Below are positions 51,103 through 59,311 of a stretch of DNA of 64,000 nucleotides, piece by piece (position 1 is the stretch's first letter; each line of letters starts with the position of its first letter). The notes under the pieces were generated by a model. The model searched no databases. It worked only from the letters and a program-made list of their open reading frames with translations, and was not told the DNA's origin. The stretch comes from CALCHA01 sp035548175 (lineage in GTDB: Bacteria > Planctomycetota > Phycisphaerae > WQYP01): NCBI GenBank assembly GCA_035548175.1, contig DASZTO010000097.1:1-64000 (forward strand). The letters are read 5' to 3'. Made by a program: the position numbers and the translations under genes.

Positions 51103-52503
51103 ATGCCGGCAACTAAAACAGCGAATCGATGGCCGACACGGATGAGCTTTCCGCGGCGGGCGGGCGGGGGATTGGAAGTGGTGCCGGCGCTGGTGACGGC
51201 CGTGCCGATGCGGCCCTATATCGGGGGACGGTCACGGTTTGTGCTCACGCCGCTGTCGTTGTCTCTGGACCAGCTACTGTTCCTCATCACCGCAGCGCTG
51301 CTGTGCATTGGCCTGGTGATGGTGCAAAGCGCGGACGCCCGCATCCGTGGAAACACCGATCACTGGCTCTTCGAGTCACTCAACAGCAAGAACCTGATCC
51401 ATGCGTGCGTGGCGATTCTGGCGATGACGGCGTTCTGGCGGATGGATTACCGCTGGTTCCTCGGCAAGACCGGGGTGCCGTTCGGAATGCTGCGCAGCCC
51501 CGCGACGTGGCTGACGGTCATCACCATCGGGCTGCTGGTCGCGGTGCTGGTGACGCCCTTTGGCAAAGAGATCAACGGGGCGCGGCGCTGGTTTGCGCTG
51601 GGGCCGATCGGGTTTCAGCCGTCGGAACTGGCGAAGTTGTCGCTGGTGCTGTTCGTGGCGGCGTATGCGGTGCATCGGGCGAGCAAAGTCCGCAGCTTCG
51701 TGTGGGGCTTCATTCCGCTGATGATCGTCTTTGGCATGACGGCGGCGCTGGTGGTGAAGGAAGATTTCGGCACGACGGTGCTGATCGCGGCCGTCGTGCT
51801 GCTGATGACGGTGATGGCGGGCGTGCGGCTGTGGCAATTGGCGCTGCTGGTTCCGCCGATCGGGCTGGTGATTTACAAGATGCTCAACACGCCGTGGCGG
51901 CGCGAGCGGCTGCTGGCGTTCCGCGATCCGTGGGCGGTTTCGCAGGGGGCGGGCTACCACGTCATTCAGTCGTTGCTGACGATCGCCAGCGGCGGGTTTC
52001 GCGGGAGCGGGCTGGGCAACGGCATTCAGAAGATGGGGTATTTGCCGGAGGATAACACCGATTTCATTTTCGCGGTGATCTGCGAGGAATTGGGGTTCGT
52101 GGGGGCGCTGGTGGTGATCGGCCTGTTCGCGGCGTTCGTGTTCGTGGGCTGGCGGATCATGTGCCGGACCGAGCATCTGTTTGGCAAGATGGTCGCGTTT
52201 GGCATCACGGCGATCGTGGGGTTGCAGGCGGCGATCAACGTGGCGGTGGTGACGGCCTCGATGCCCACCAAGGGCATCGCGCTGCCGCTGATTTCCAGCG
52301 GCGGGACGGGATGGATCATGAACGCGGCGGCGATCGGGGTGTTGATGAGCATTGAGCGGGTGAATCGCCAGGAAGCGGCGGCGGCGGCGCGGGGCACGCG
52401 GCCGGCGGAACCGGCGGTCGGATTTCCCGTGGAAGTGCATGCGGTGGAGGCGGTGCCGGTGGTTGAGGCGCAGCCGGTGGCGGCGCGCGAGGCGGCGGCC
52501 TGA
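51103..52503 (+). CDS. ftsW: Lipid II polymerase/flippase-family protein FtsW (SEDS family)
   Basis: A polytopic SEDS glycosyltransferase acting in septal peptidoglycan synthesis. About ten membrane segments are seen from residue 50. Motifs: FGKEINGARRWFALGPIGFQPSELAKL (about 150), KEDFGTTVLI, GYHVIQSLLTIASGGFRGSGLGNGIQKMGYLPEDNTDFIFAVICEELGFVG, and TKGIALPLISSGGTGWIMNAAAIGVLM, where GGTG replaces the usual GGSS. The start is uncertain: ATG 51103, 51142 and 51208 lack good ribosome sites. It leads the murG-murC-murB-ddl-ftsQ cluster, so ftsW rather than rodA is preferred. Confidence 0.9.
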   Translation: MPATKTANRWPTRMSFPRRAGGGLEVVPALVTAVPMRPYIGGRSRFVLTPLSLSLDQLLFLITAALLCIGLVMVQSADARIRGNTDHWLFESLNSKNLIHACVAILAMTAFWRMDYRWFLGKTGVPFGMLRSPATWLTVITIGLLVAVLVTPFGKEINGARRWFALGPIGFQPSELAKLSLVLFVAAYAVHRASKVRSFVWGFIPLMIVFGMTAALVVKEDFGTTVLIAAVVLLMTVMAGVRLWQLALLVPPIGLVIYKMLNTPWRRERLLAFRDPWAVSQGAGYHVIQSLLTIASGGFRGSGLGNGIQKMGYLPEDNTDFIFAVICEELGFVGALVVIGLFAAFVFVGWRIMCRTEHLFGKMVAFGITAIVGLQAAINVAVVTASMPTKGIALPLISSGGTGWIMNAAAIGVLMSIERVNRQEAAAAARGTRPAEPAVGFPVEVHAVEAVPVVEAQPVAAREAAA

Positions 52504-52588
52504 GGGGAAGAATGTGGTTCAATTGGGGTGCTGGTTCAACTGGTGACATTGGGGGTGGGGCAGCCGCGCGAGGGACAGCGCGGGGAAA

Positions 52589-53890
52589 GTGCAGGGATGG
52601 ATGACGACGGTGATTTGGCCGCATCGGGCGAAAACGGTTTTGGATATGACGCGGCGGGCGAGTTCTGAGACGGCGCGGCGCGACGCGGTGGGGGGGGCGG
52701 AGGCGGTGCGGACGCTGCGCGTGGTGATGGCCGGCGGCGGCACGGGCGGGCATTTGTATCCCGGTCTCGCGGTGGCGTCGGCGCTGGAAGCGCAGGCGGA
52801 GTCTTCAGGGCTGCGGCTGGAGATTCTGTGGGCGGCGACGCCGCGGGCGGTCGATCGCCGGCTGCTGTCGGGATTCGGCGAGCGCTACATTCAACAGCCG
52901 GTGCAGCCGTTGACGCGATCGATCAAGAAATTGTGGGGGTTCTGGACGGGCTGGCGTGAAAGCTGTGCGCTTTGGGGCGGGCGCATGGGTCGCGGCGAAG
53001 TGGATTGCGTCGTGGCGCTGGGCGGATATGCCGCCGGGCCGGCGGCGTATATGGCGGCCAAGGCGCGGAAAACGGGACGAAAAATTCCCGTGGTGCTGCT
53101 CAATCCCGATGCGCTGCCCGGGCTGGCCAATCGCTTTTTGCTCAGGCGCGCGGACGTCATCGTGACACAGTGGCCGCTGGCTGAGAAGCATCAGGCGGCG
53201 GTGAAGAGCGGCGGGGGGGTGGTCAAAGCGCTGGGGTGTCCGATCCGCGCGGAGTTGATCGGGCGAACGCGCGCCGAGGGGGCAGCCAAACTGAACATCG
53301 ATCCCGAACGCCGCACGCTGGTGGTCACCGGCGCCAGCCTGGGGGCCAAGACCATCAATGATGCGATCCTGAAAATGCTCGAGAATCCCGCCGCGCGCGA
53401 GATATTCGAACGCCGAGACGCCAGCGGCTGGCAGATCCTGCATCTCGCCGGCCTCGAGCAGGCGGCGGACGTGCGCCTCACCTACGCCCAGTGGCCGGCG
53501 CTGCGGGCCCACGTGATCGATTACTGCGACGACATGGCCAGCGTGTGGGCGGTCGCCGATTTCGCGATTGCCCGCGCCGGGGCGAGCACCTGCGCCGAGC
53601 TGACCGCCTGCGGCGTGCCTGCGGTCCTGCTGCCTTACCCCTTCCACAAGGACATGCACCAGCGCGCCAACGCACGCGAGCTGGCGAAAGTGGGCGCCGC
53701 TCTGATTGTCGAAGACACGAAGGAAGCCGGCGGCAACGCCCTGGCTGTTAAACGCGCCCTCGACACGCTACTGTATCAGGACGCGGCCCGGGAGCAGATG
53801 GCGGCGGCGGCGCGGAAGGCCGGAAAGCCCGCGGCGGCCGAGGAAATTGCCGGGGAAATTCTGGCCCTCGTGCGGGAAACGACGCGATAA
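52589..53890 (+). CDS. murG: UDP-N-acetylglucosamine transferase MurG
   Basis: Adds GlcNAc to lipid I to make lipid II at the inner face of the inner membrane. The N-terminal motif VVMAGGGTGGHLYPGLAVASAL near residue 46, the DCVVALGGYAAGPAAYMAA region, TGASLGAKTINDAILKML and VADFAIARAGASTCAELTACGVPAVLLPYPFHKDMHQRANA in the C-terminal domain are all characteristic. A 40-residue N-terminal extension is unclear; GTG 52589, ATG 52601 and ATG 52646 are possible starts. It is 86 bases after ftsW and 107 before murC; the second gap holds an inverted repeat. Confidence 0.95.
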   Translation: MQGWMTTVIWPHRAKTVLDMTRRASSETARRDAVGGAEAVRTLRVVMAGGGTGGHLYPGLAVASALEAQAESSGLRLEILWAATPRAVDRRLLSGFGERYIQQPVQPLTRSIKKLWGFWTGWRESCALWGGRMGRGEVDCVVALGGYAAGPAAYMAAKARKTGRKIPVVLLNPDALPGLANRFLLRRADVIVTQWPLAEKHQAAVKSGGGVVKALGCPIRAELIGRTRAEGAAKLNIDPERRTLVVTGASLGAKTINDAILKMLENPAAREIFERRDASGWQILHLAGLEQAADVRLTYAQWPALRAHVIDYCDDMASVWAVADFAIARAGASTCAELTACGVPAVLLPYPFHKDMHQRANARELAKVGAALIVEDTKEAGGNALAVKRALDTLLYQDAAREQMAAAARKAGKPAAAEEIAGEILALVRETTR

Positions 53891-53902
53891 GGAATGTGAT
53901 CC

Positions 53903-53971
53903 GTTGTCAGTGGCCGGCAGTGAGTTCGACCGGCCAGAATCTCTGACGACTGTCCACTGACCATTGACAAC
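53903..53971. repeat. GTCAGTGG-type inverted repeat between murG and murC
   Basis: GTTGTCAGTGG (53903-53913) pairs with CCATTGACAAC (53961-53971), with one G-U, and overlapping TGGCCGG (53911-53917) pairs with CCGGCCA (53930-53936). Two alternative hairpins share bases. The word GTCAGTGG also appears as TGTCCACTGACC nearby, giving the same style as the other word arrays. Confidence 0.65.
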
Positions 53972-53997
53972 TGGTCGCCGCAAGGAGGCGGAAACGG

Positions 53998-55557
53998 ATG
54001 CCCCCGATCATTCAACAGAAGGCCGTGATGTACACCGTGAAAGATCTGCTCCACACGATCAAGCCGCTCAGCGCGGTCCGAGCCGAGGCCGTTACCGCGG
54101 CGCCGGAACGGCCCCGCGAGGCGACCCCCTTCACCGGGCGCCACGTTCATTTCGTGGGCATCGGCGGCAGCGGCATGAGCGGGTTGGCCCATATGCTCAT
54201 CAACTTCGGGGCCGTCGTCTCCGGCACGGATCGCACCCCCTCCTCCGTCACCCGGCGCCTCTCGGAGATCGGTGCGGCCGTTTCCTATGAAGAATCCACC
54301 GGCTCGCTGCCCGACGGCGTCGATACCGTCGTGCATTCCGCCGCCGTGAAGAGCGACCATCCCGAACTCATCGCCGCCAAAACCCGCGGCTGCGAAATCG
54401 TCAAATACGCCGCGATGCTCGGCCGCGTGATGAAGCTCAAGCATGGCGTCGCCATCGCCGGCACCCACGGCAAATCCACCACCACCGCCATGACCGCCCA
54501 TGTCCTGCTCTCGGCGGGCAAAGACCCCTCGTTCGTCGTGGGCGCGACCTGCCCGCAACTCGGCGGGTCGGCACGCTCGGGCAAGGGCGACGCCTTCGTC
54601 GTCGAAGCGTGCGAATTCGACCGCAGCTTCCACAACCTGCACCCGCGTATCGGCGTCGTGCTGAACATCGAGGAAGACCACCTCGATTACTACAAAGACA
54701 TTCACGAGATCAACGCCAGCTTCCACACGTTTCTCTCGCAGGTCGATCCGGCGGGCGTGGCGATCGTCGCCGCGAACGACGCCAACTGCGTCATCGCCAC
54801 ACGCAATCTCGAACAAAACGTCGAAACTTACGGCATCGATGTGTCCGCCGACTGGCAGGCCACGGGCATCCGCCGCTTCCAGGGCAAGGCCCACTTCCAG
54901 GTGAGCTACAAAGGCAAAAAGCTCGGCCGGCTGACGCTGTCGATCGCCGGCCGGCATAACGTGGGCAACGCCACGGTCGCCGCGGCGATCGCCACCCATT
55001 GCGGCGTGCCCTGGGATCAGATCGCCACCGCCATCGAAAGTTTCCGCGGCGCCGACCGGCGCTCGCAGCTTCTCTGGCAGGGCCCCCTCGCTGGAAATCC
55101 CGAAGCGCTTCCGGTGACGGTGATGGACGATTACGGCCACCATCCCACGGAAATTCGCGCGACGCTTCTGGCCCTGCGCGAACACTACCGCCCGCAGCGG
55201 ATGATCTGCGTATTTCAGCCGCACCAGCACTCGCGCACGCGTTTCCTGCTGGACGATTTTGCCAGGAGCTTTTCGCATGCCGACCTCACGATCGTGCCCG
55301 ACATTTACTTCGTGCGCGATTCGGAGGCCGATCGCAAAGCAGTGAACTCGCAGATGCTCGTCGAGCGGATCAAGCAATCCGCCGCCGAGAAAAATGGCGC
55401 GCAGGATGCTCTCTACATCGCAACCTTCGCACACATTCAAGACTATCTTTTGACGCACATGCAGCCGGGCGACCTCGTCGTGTCGATGGGGGCGGGCCCG
55501 GTTTGGGAAGTTACGGATGGACTGGTACGAAGAATTCGGGGAACAGGTACGGCTTAA
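53998..55557 (+). CDS. murC: UDP-N-acetylmuramate--L-alanine ligase
   Basis: ATP-dependent cytoplasmic ligase that adds L-Ala to UDP-MurNAc. The 519-residue protein has a 50-residue N-terminal extension, then VHFVGIGGSGMSGLAHMLINFG (UDP-binding), the P-loop AIAGTHGKSTTTAM near 158, NIEEDHLDYY near 221, GRHNVGNATVAAAIA, and the C-terminal MDDYGHHPTEIRATL with FQPHQHSRTRFLLDDFA. ATG 53998 is set by AAGGAGG eight bases upstream. It overlaps murB by 41 bases, so the two are translationally coupled. Confidence 0.96.
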   Translation: MPPIIQQKAVMYTVKDLLHTIKPLSAVRAEAVTAAPERPREATPFTGRHVHFVGIGGSGMSGLAHMLINFGAVVSGTDRTPSSVTRRLSEIGAAVSYEESTGSLPDGVDTVVHSAAVKSDHPELIAAKTRGCEIVKYAAMLGRVMKLKHGVAIAGTHGKSTTTAMTAHVLLSAGKDPSFVVGATCPQLGGSARSGKGDAFVVEACEFDRSFHNLHPRIGVVLNIEEDHLDYYKDIHEINASFHTFLSQVDPAGVAIVAANDANCVIATRNLEQNVETYGIDVSADWQATGIRRFQGKAHFQVSYKGKKLGRLTLSIAGRHNVGNATVAAAIATHCGVPWDQIATAIESFRGADRRSQLLWQGPLAGNPEALPVTVMDDYGHHPTEIRATLLALREHYRPQRMICVFQPHQHSRTRFLLDDFARSFSHADLTIVPDIYFVRDSEADRKAVNSQMLVERIKQSAAEKNGAQDALYIATFAHIQDYLLTHMQPGDLVVSMGAGPVWEVTDGLVRRIRGTGTA

Positions 55558-56413
55558 CGTACCGCTGGCCCCGTTGACGTGGTTTGGCGTAGGCGGCCCG
55601 GCGGCGTATTTCATCACGCCGCGTGATGTGCCGCAGTTGCAGGCGATTGCTGCGCGCCTGCGCGAGAAGGAAATTCCGATTTACGTCCTGGGCGCGGGGG
55701 CCAACCTGCTGGTGCATGATGAAGGGGTGAACGGGGCGGTGATCTGCCTCAATTCGCCGGAGTTCAAGAGGGCCGACGTGCCGGCGGCCGCCACGAACGG
55801 TCCCGTGACCGTCAGCGCCGGCGCCGGCAAAGACGTGCAGAAACTGGTTCTCGAATGCGCCCACGCGGGCCTTTCGGGCCTCGAATGCCTCGCGGGAATC
55901 CCCGGTTCCGTCGGCGGCGAACTCCGCATGAACGCGGGCGGCGCGTTCGGCGACATCGGCTCCGCCGTGCATTCCGTCACCGTCATGGACACCACCGGCC
56001 AGGTCTTCACACGCCTTAAGGAAGACCTCGTCTTCGAATATCGCAAGTCCAACATCGCCGCCAAATTCATCCTCGGCGGCAGCTTCGCGCTCACGCCGGA
56101 CGACCCGCAGCGCGTCGCCAACAAGGTCAAGGAAATCTGGATGTACAAGAAAAACAGCCAGCCGCTGGCGGATCACTCGGCCGGATGCATTTTCAAAAAT
56201 CCCCGCGGCCTCTCCGCCGGCGCGCTCATCGACCAGGCGGGAATGAAAGGCAGCACCGTCGGCGGCGCGGAAGTCAGCGGCAAACACGCCAACTTCATTA
56301 CGGCGAAGAAAGGCAGCAAGGCGGCTGACATTCTCACGCTGATCGAACAAGTGCGCGGGCGCGTGAAAGACAAATTTGATGTCAACCTGGAAACGGAAGT
56401 CGTCATCTGGTGA
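55517..56413 (+). CDS. murB: UDP-N-acetylenolpyruvoylglucosamine reductase
   Basis: FAD-dependent enzyme that reduces UDP-GlcNAc-enolpyruvate to UDP-MurNAc. The 298-residue type II-like form has TWFGVGGPAAYFITPRDVPQL, the FAD-binding VLGAGANLLVHD, GLSGLECLAGIPGSVGGELRMNAG, GCIFKNP with the catalytic Ser region (ADHSAGCIFKNP), and HANFI near the end. It begins inside murC, 41 bases before the murC stop. The gap to ddl contains an inverted CACAGAG array. Confidence 0.95.
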   Translation: MDWYEEFGEQVRLNVPLAPLTWFGVGGPAAYFITPRDVPQLQAIAARLREKEIPIYVLGAGANLLVHDEGVNGAVICLNSPEFKRADVPAAATNGPVTVSAGAGKDVQKLVLECAHAGLSGLECLAGIPGSVGGELRMNAGGAFGDIGSAVHSVTVMDTTGQVFTRLKEDLVFEYRKSNIAAKFILGGSFALTPDDPQRVANKVKEIWMYKKNSQPLADHSAGCIFKNPRGLSAGALIDQAGMKGSTVGGAEVSGKHANFITAKKGSKAADILTLIEQVRGRVKDKFDVNLETEVVIW

Positions 56414-56421
56414 ACAATGGC

Positions 56422-56527
56422 TTTTGCCACAGAGACACAGAGGCACAGAGAAAGGCAAACAGCCGGACCTGAATCGTTGGGAACTCTCTGTGCGGTCCTC
56501 TGTGAGCTCTGTGCCTCTGTGGCAAAA
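56422..56527. repeat. CACAGAG-word inverted repeat between murB and ddl
   Basis: Arms 56422-56442 and 56507-56527 are complementary at 20 of 21 positions; inside, GCACAGAG and CTCTGTGC words can pair further, with CCTCTGTGAG as another variant. The array is made of repeated CACAGAG words. It ends 55 bases before the ddl start. Confidence 0.85.
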
Positions 56528-56582
56528 ACGATGGAATAGGCAAGTCTTTCAACAACCGGCAAAGGATTGCAGGAACAACAGT

Positions 56583-57521
56583 ATGGAACGGAAACTGGAC
56601 ATCACCCTTCTTTGCGGCGGCATCAGCGCGGAGCGCGAGGTGTCGCTGATGACCGGCACGCAGATCGCCGAGGCGTTGCGAACCGTCGGCCACCGCGTGT
56701 GGCAATCGGACATCGCCCCCGACAACCTCGCCGCCCTGGATCGTCGCCCCTGCGACCTGATTTTCCCGGCGCTTCACGGCACCTTCGGTGAAGATGGCGC
56801 CCTCCAGGAAATTCTCGAAGCCCGCGGCCTCCCCTTCGTCGGCTCCGGCGCCGCCGCCAGCCGCATCGGCATGGACAAGGCCGCCGCCAAGAGCCAGCTC
56901 CTCGAACATGGCGTGCCCACGGCCAACTGGCAGGTCGTCTACTCCCACAAATTCAAGGACAACTGGACGCCCGCCACAGGCATCGGCTACCCCTGCGTCA
57001 TCAAGCCGGTGAGCGAAGGCTCCTCCGTCGGCTGCAAGGTCTGCAGGACGCTGGATGAAGCCCGCAATCATCTCGCCGCCACGCTGCCGCGCTTCGGGGC
57101 CATGCTCGTCGAGCAGTTCATCGACGGGTATGAGCTCACCGTCGGCATTCTCGACGGCCGCACGCTTCCCGTGATCTGGGTGCAGCCCGCCACGCCCTTC
57201 TACGACTACGAAGCGAAGTACACGCGCGAAGACACGCAGTATCTCTTCGACATTCCGCTGCCCGCGCGCGTCCTGGATGCCGTCCGTAAAATCTCCGAGG
57301 AAACCCACGCCTGCCTCGGCTGCCGGCACCTCTCGCGCGTCGACGTGATGGTCGACCGCCGCACGCAGGAACCCTTCGTGCTGGAGATCAACACGATGCC
57401 CGGCTTCACCACGCACTCGCTCGTGCCCAAGGCCGCGGCCAAAGCCGGAATGCCGTTCACCGAATTGTGCGACCGCCTGGCGCAAATGGCGCTGCGCGAC
57501 GCCGCGGTGGGGTCACGCTAA
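56583..57521 (+). CDS. ddl: D-alanine--D-alanine ligase
   Basis: Joins two D-Ala for the peptidoglycan stem peptide, using ATP. The 312-residue ATP-grasp enzyme has LLCGGISAEREVSLMTG at the N-terminus, FPALHGTFGEDGALQEILEARGLPFVGSGAAASRIGMDKAAAK, PCVIKPVSEGSSVGCKV (ATP-binding Lys and flexible loop) and VLEINTMPGFTTHSLVPKAA (metal-binding Glu and Asn). AGGAAC lies before ATG 56583. It is 21 bases from the next gene, and the two share an operon. Confidence 0.96.
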   Translation: MERKLDITLLCGGISAEREVSLMTGTQIAEALRTVGHRVWQSDIAPDNLAALDRRPCDLIFPALHGTFGEDGALQEILEARGLPFVGSGAAASRIGMDKAAAKSQLLEHGVPTANWQVVYSHKFKDNWTPATGIGYPCVIKPVSEGSSVGCKVCRTLDEARNHLAATLPRFGAMLVEQFIDGYELTVGILDGRTLPVIWVQPATPFYDYEAKYTREDTQYLFDIPLPARVLDAVRKISEETHACLGCRHLSRVDVMVDRRTQEPFVLEINTMPGFTTHSLVPKAAAKAGMPFTELCDRLAQMALRDAAVGSR

Positions 57522-57542
57522 CCAAGGATCTTCGAGGCAATC

Positions 57543-58616
57543 ATGTTCTGGCTTCGCCCACAGCAGGAATCCATGCCCCACGCCGTCGCCGAAAAGCCGC
57601 CGGCGCCCCGCCTCGCGCCCTGGGTCCGCGGCCTGCTCACCCTCGCGATCGTGCTGCTGCTCATCGCCGGCATGATTGAAGGCTATCGCCGCGTCGTCGA
57701 TCGCTACGCCACGCGCGTCGTCGAAACCCAATCCGAAAAAATCGCCGTCACCGCCAAACTCATGAACACTCCGCCCTGGCTCGATGCCGGCATCCTCAAC
57801 AGCATCATCGGTGAAACCGCCGCCCTCGCCCAGCGCGACCTGGCCACCTACGACCGCTTCCGCAATCCCCTCGATCAGGACATCCTCCGCGAAATTCACG
57901 ACAACTACCTCGCCACCGACCAAAACGGCGTCAACCACTGGGCGAAGGACAACAACGCCTGGATCAAAAAAATCACCAGGATCGAACGCGTCATCAGCCC
58001 CGACCGTAAATCGCAGGTCATCGAAATCTTCGCCGAGTATCGCAAGCCCGCCGCATGGGTCGAATCCGCCGGCAAGTGCTACCTGATCGACGATCAGCGC
58101 GTCCGCCTCCCCGGCGTGTACACCCTCGCCGAACGCAAGGCCTCCGGCAAACTCATGATGATCAACGGCGTCGATCTCCCGCCCGGCGACACCGGCGCCC
58201 CCGCGGTCCCCGTGCCCTCCAAAACCTGGGACACCGACGATCTCGCCGCCGCCATGACCCTCCTGCCGCTCCTTCAGAACCAACCTTACGCCCCGCAAAT
58301 TCTGGCCATCGACATGACCAATTTTCAGGGCCGCAAGGACAAGCTCCAGCCCTGGATTGCCCTCGATACCGATCGCGTGGCATCAGACGGTTCGGCCTCT
58401 CGCGTGCTCTGGGGACGCCCGCCCGGAAAAACCACTTTCTACGACATCTCCGACGCCGCGAAGCTCAAGGCCCTCAGCATGCTCTTCCTGAAATACAACC
58501 GCATCGACGCCGGCTATGACTTCGTCGACATTCACACCGAGCAGGTCATGGTGCCCAGCGCCACCGCCCAGAACGACCCCGCCGCCGGTTCCACGGCCGT
58601 CTCTCAATCCCGCTGA
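57543..58616 (+). CDS. ftsQ: Divergent FtsQ-like cell division protein
   Basis: FtsQ is a bitopic divisome protein that bridges early and late division proteins. The 357-residue protein has a cytoplasmic N-terminus, one membrane helix (GLLTLAIVLLLIAGMIEGY, about residues 30-48), then a POTRA-like and beta domain: VIEIFAEYRKPAAWVESAGKCYLIDDQRVRLPGVY has the typical RKPxAxV...CYLIDxxG pattern. The position after ddl fits the classical dcw order. It is longer than usual and similarity is weak, so the name rests partly on context. ftsA and ftsZ do not follow; the next gene is convergent. Confidence 0.65.
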   Translation: MFWLRPQQESMPHAVAEKPPAPRLAPWVRGLLTLAIVLLLIAGMIEGYRRVVDRYATRVVETQSEKIAVTAKLMNTPPWLDAGILNSIIGETAALAQRDLATYDRFRNPLDQDILREIHDNYLATDQNGVNHWAKDNNAWIKKITRIERVISPDRKSQVIEIFAEYRKPAAWVESAGKCYLIDDQRVRLPGVYTLAERKASGKLMMINGVDLPPGDTGAPAVPVPSKTWDTDDLAAAMTLLPLLQNQPYAPQILAIDMTNFQGRKDKLQPWIALDTDRVASDGSASRVLWGRPPGKTTFYDISDAAKLKALSMLFLKYNRIDAGYDFVDIHTEQVMVPSATAQNDPAAGSTAVSQSR

Positions 58617-59311
58617 CGCCCCCACGCCCCCGCCGCCCATAACGCCCCGCCGGCCGCCGCATAGGCCAGCACCATCCAGCGAAACACGTCGGTCGCCTCG
58701 CCGTTGGCGGCGCGCCCCATCGCCAGCAGGGGCACAAACGCCTCCCATGGCCCATCCCCGGCGGGATAAAACTGCGACAGCACGAAGGCCGCCAGCGGCA
58801 ACGCAAACGCCAGAGCCGGCAAAATCCCCGCCAGCGCGCGCCCCGCCGGTCGGCCGCGCCACGACAACACCCCCGCCGCCAGCAACCCCACCGCCCCCTG
58901 CACCGCCGCCGTCTGCGCCACATTCAGCCACCCGGCGCGCCCTTCCGCCGGCCAACCCACCGCCGCCGCGATGCCCAGCGCCGGCAACGCGCCGATCGCG
59001 ATCGCCAGGAATTCCAGCAGCGGCCGCCACCGGCCGGGATCGGCATCCCGCCGCACCATGCGCCCCTCGCCGCGCTCCCGCACCGCCAGCGCCGGCCACA
59101 ACGCCAGCCACACCATCCCCAGCGCCACGTTCACATACCGCCACGCGCGCGTCAATCCGTCCGCGCCGCTCGCGCCCACGCCCCACCGCACATCCAGCGA
59201 CGCCAGAATCAACGCCACGCCCGTGCACGCGATCGCCCCCGCGCACAGCCCCGTCGGAAACGCAAACGGCGGCAAACGCTCCGCCTGCACGGTTGCCGGG
59301 GCGTCGGCCAT
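58604..59311 (-). CDS. Polytopic membrane protein of unknown function
   Basis: A 235-residue protein with about six or seven hydrophobic segments (TGLCAGAIACTGVALILASL, LGMVWLALWPALAV, LLEFLAIAIGALPALGIAAAVG, VLSWRGRPAG..., ALAGILPALAFALPLAAFVL and VFRWMVLAYAAAGGALWAAG). It starts inside the stop codon of the acyltransferase gene (TGATG), so the two are translationally coupled, and overlaps the ftsQ-like gene by 13 bases at its end. I recognise no family. Confidence 0.6.
   Translation of the reverse strand: MADAPATVQAERLPPFAFPTGLCAGAIACTGVALILASLDVRWGVGASGADGLTRAWRYVNVALGMVWLALWPALAVRERGEGRMVRRDADPGRWRPLLEFLAIAIGALPALGIAAAVGWPAEGRAGWLNVAQTAAVQGAVGLLAAGVLSWRGRPAGRALAGILPALAFALPLAAFVLSQFYPAGDGPWEAFVPLLAMGRAANGEATDVFRWMVLAYAAAGGALWAAGAWGRQRD

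Noticed and set aside
50945..51145. Short frames in the gap before ftsW
   Set aside because: Both strands give Arg/Gly-rich translations without a convincing ribosome site and start across a hairpin.
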